Position numbers and translations under genes: made by a program. The notes under the pieces are model-generated. The model saw nothing but the letters and a program-made list of their open reading frames with translations, had not been told where the DNA came from and did no database searches. 30,955 bases of DNA from Pseudomonadota bacterium (lineage in GTDB: Bacteria; Pseudomonadota; Gammaproteobacteria; Xanthomonadales; Xanthomonadaceae): assembly GCA_023391775.1 (NCBI GenBank), contig JAEWAG010000384.1, positions 1 to 30,955 on the forward strand, in the 5' to 3' direction. How positions within the stretch are numbered: the stretch's first letter is position 1; each line of letters opens with the position of its first letter. Below, piece after piece: positions 30,897-30,955 of the stretch.

Positions 30897-30955
30897 ATGC
30901 GTTTCAAGACGTCTCCTCTGACGCTCGCCATTGCCGCCTCGATCCTGGCGACCGG
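30897..30955 (+). CDS. Exported protein, 5' end only (cut by window edge)
   Basis: GAAGGAGC precedes an ATG whose first 19 codons read MRFKTSPLTLAIAASILAT, a typical signal peptide. After a sugar ABC locus in this bacterial group an outer-membrane receptor or porin for the same substrate would be common, but the window ends before any domain is reached. Only export is supported. Confidence 0.6.
   Translation, partial: MRFKTSPLTLAIAASILAT

Noticed and set aside
1..30955. tRNA, rRNA, tmRNA or riboswitch
   Set aside because: No cloverleaf, conserved rRNA stretch or known riboswitch core was seen on either strand; a covariance-model search would be decisive.

Overview
The window is GC-rich bacterial DNA. 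Its gene content and intergenic repeats point to a member of the Xanthomonadaceae/Lysobacteraceae (Lysobacter, Luteimonas, Pseudoxanthomonas, Stenotrophomonas type). The clues are a split class II ribonucleotide reductase, many short secreted or membrane proteins of unknown function, a CUT1 sugar/polyol transporter, and a REP-like intergenic repeat whose arms read GTAGCCCGGGTAAGCGAAGCGC... and ...GCGGCCTTCGGCCTTATCCGGGCTAC. The assignment comes from gene content and repeats only; no rRNA or tRNA gene is present.

Layout. 1-907: nrdJb, second half of a B12-dependent ribonucleotide reductase, closed by a strong intrinsic terminator. 908-2582: an AT-richer accessory patch with a 256-aa protein that may be gasdermin-like, a 3' gene scrap on the minus strand, and a frameshifted, 5'-truncated S41-peptidase remnant. 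2602-4200: a secreted M28 zinc peptidase. 4431-5662: a small phasin-like protein, a 47-aa ORF and a four-helix membrane protein, all unassigned. 5820-8601: two near-identical ~395-bp direct repeats, each encoding the same 47-aa disordered peptide between two REP pairs, flanking a low-GC PD-(D/E)XK nuclease and a 'YVHMG' protein. 8603-10297: divergent RIO-type kinase and RsuA/RluF-like pseudouridine synthase, the latter with Glu where the catalytic Asp is expected. 10412-12668: two membrane proteins, a truncated GNAT acetyltransferase, and a second YVHMG protein whose 5' end lies at the deletion junction. 12671-14989: REP pairs, an LPMO-like secreted copper-protein candidate, an FKBP isomerase and a secreted protein with TraB/ChaN-like features. 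15175-18317: a palindromic operator followed by an overlapping serine hydrolase - PadR - HAAS (DUF1700) operon and a DUF4260 protein. 18341-19413: an orphan ParB-like gene between two REP half-elements. 19417-22611: an alpha/beta hydrolase and a PhoA-family alkaline phosphatase lipoprotein, both on the minus strand.

23264-30955 is a polyol-utilisation locus: a zinc polyol dehydrogenase, a lipoprotein substrate-binding protein, two CUT1 permeases, an ATPase, an AraC regulator and a PfkB sugar kinase, followed by the first 59 bases of an exported protein. The likely flow is import of a hexitol or pentitol through the ABC system, oxidation to a ketose, and phosphorylation by the kinase. The order resembles the mannitol/sorbitol (mtl/smo) operons of other proteobacteria.

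Most genes are ordinary. The parts that deserve a second look are the possible gasdermin, the repeat-flanked nuclease segment, the two YVHMG paralogues, the Asp-to-Glu pseudouridine synthase, and the PadR/HAAS operator.
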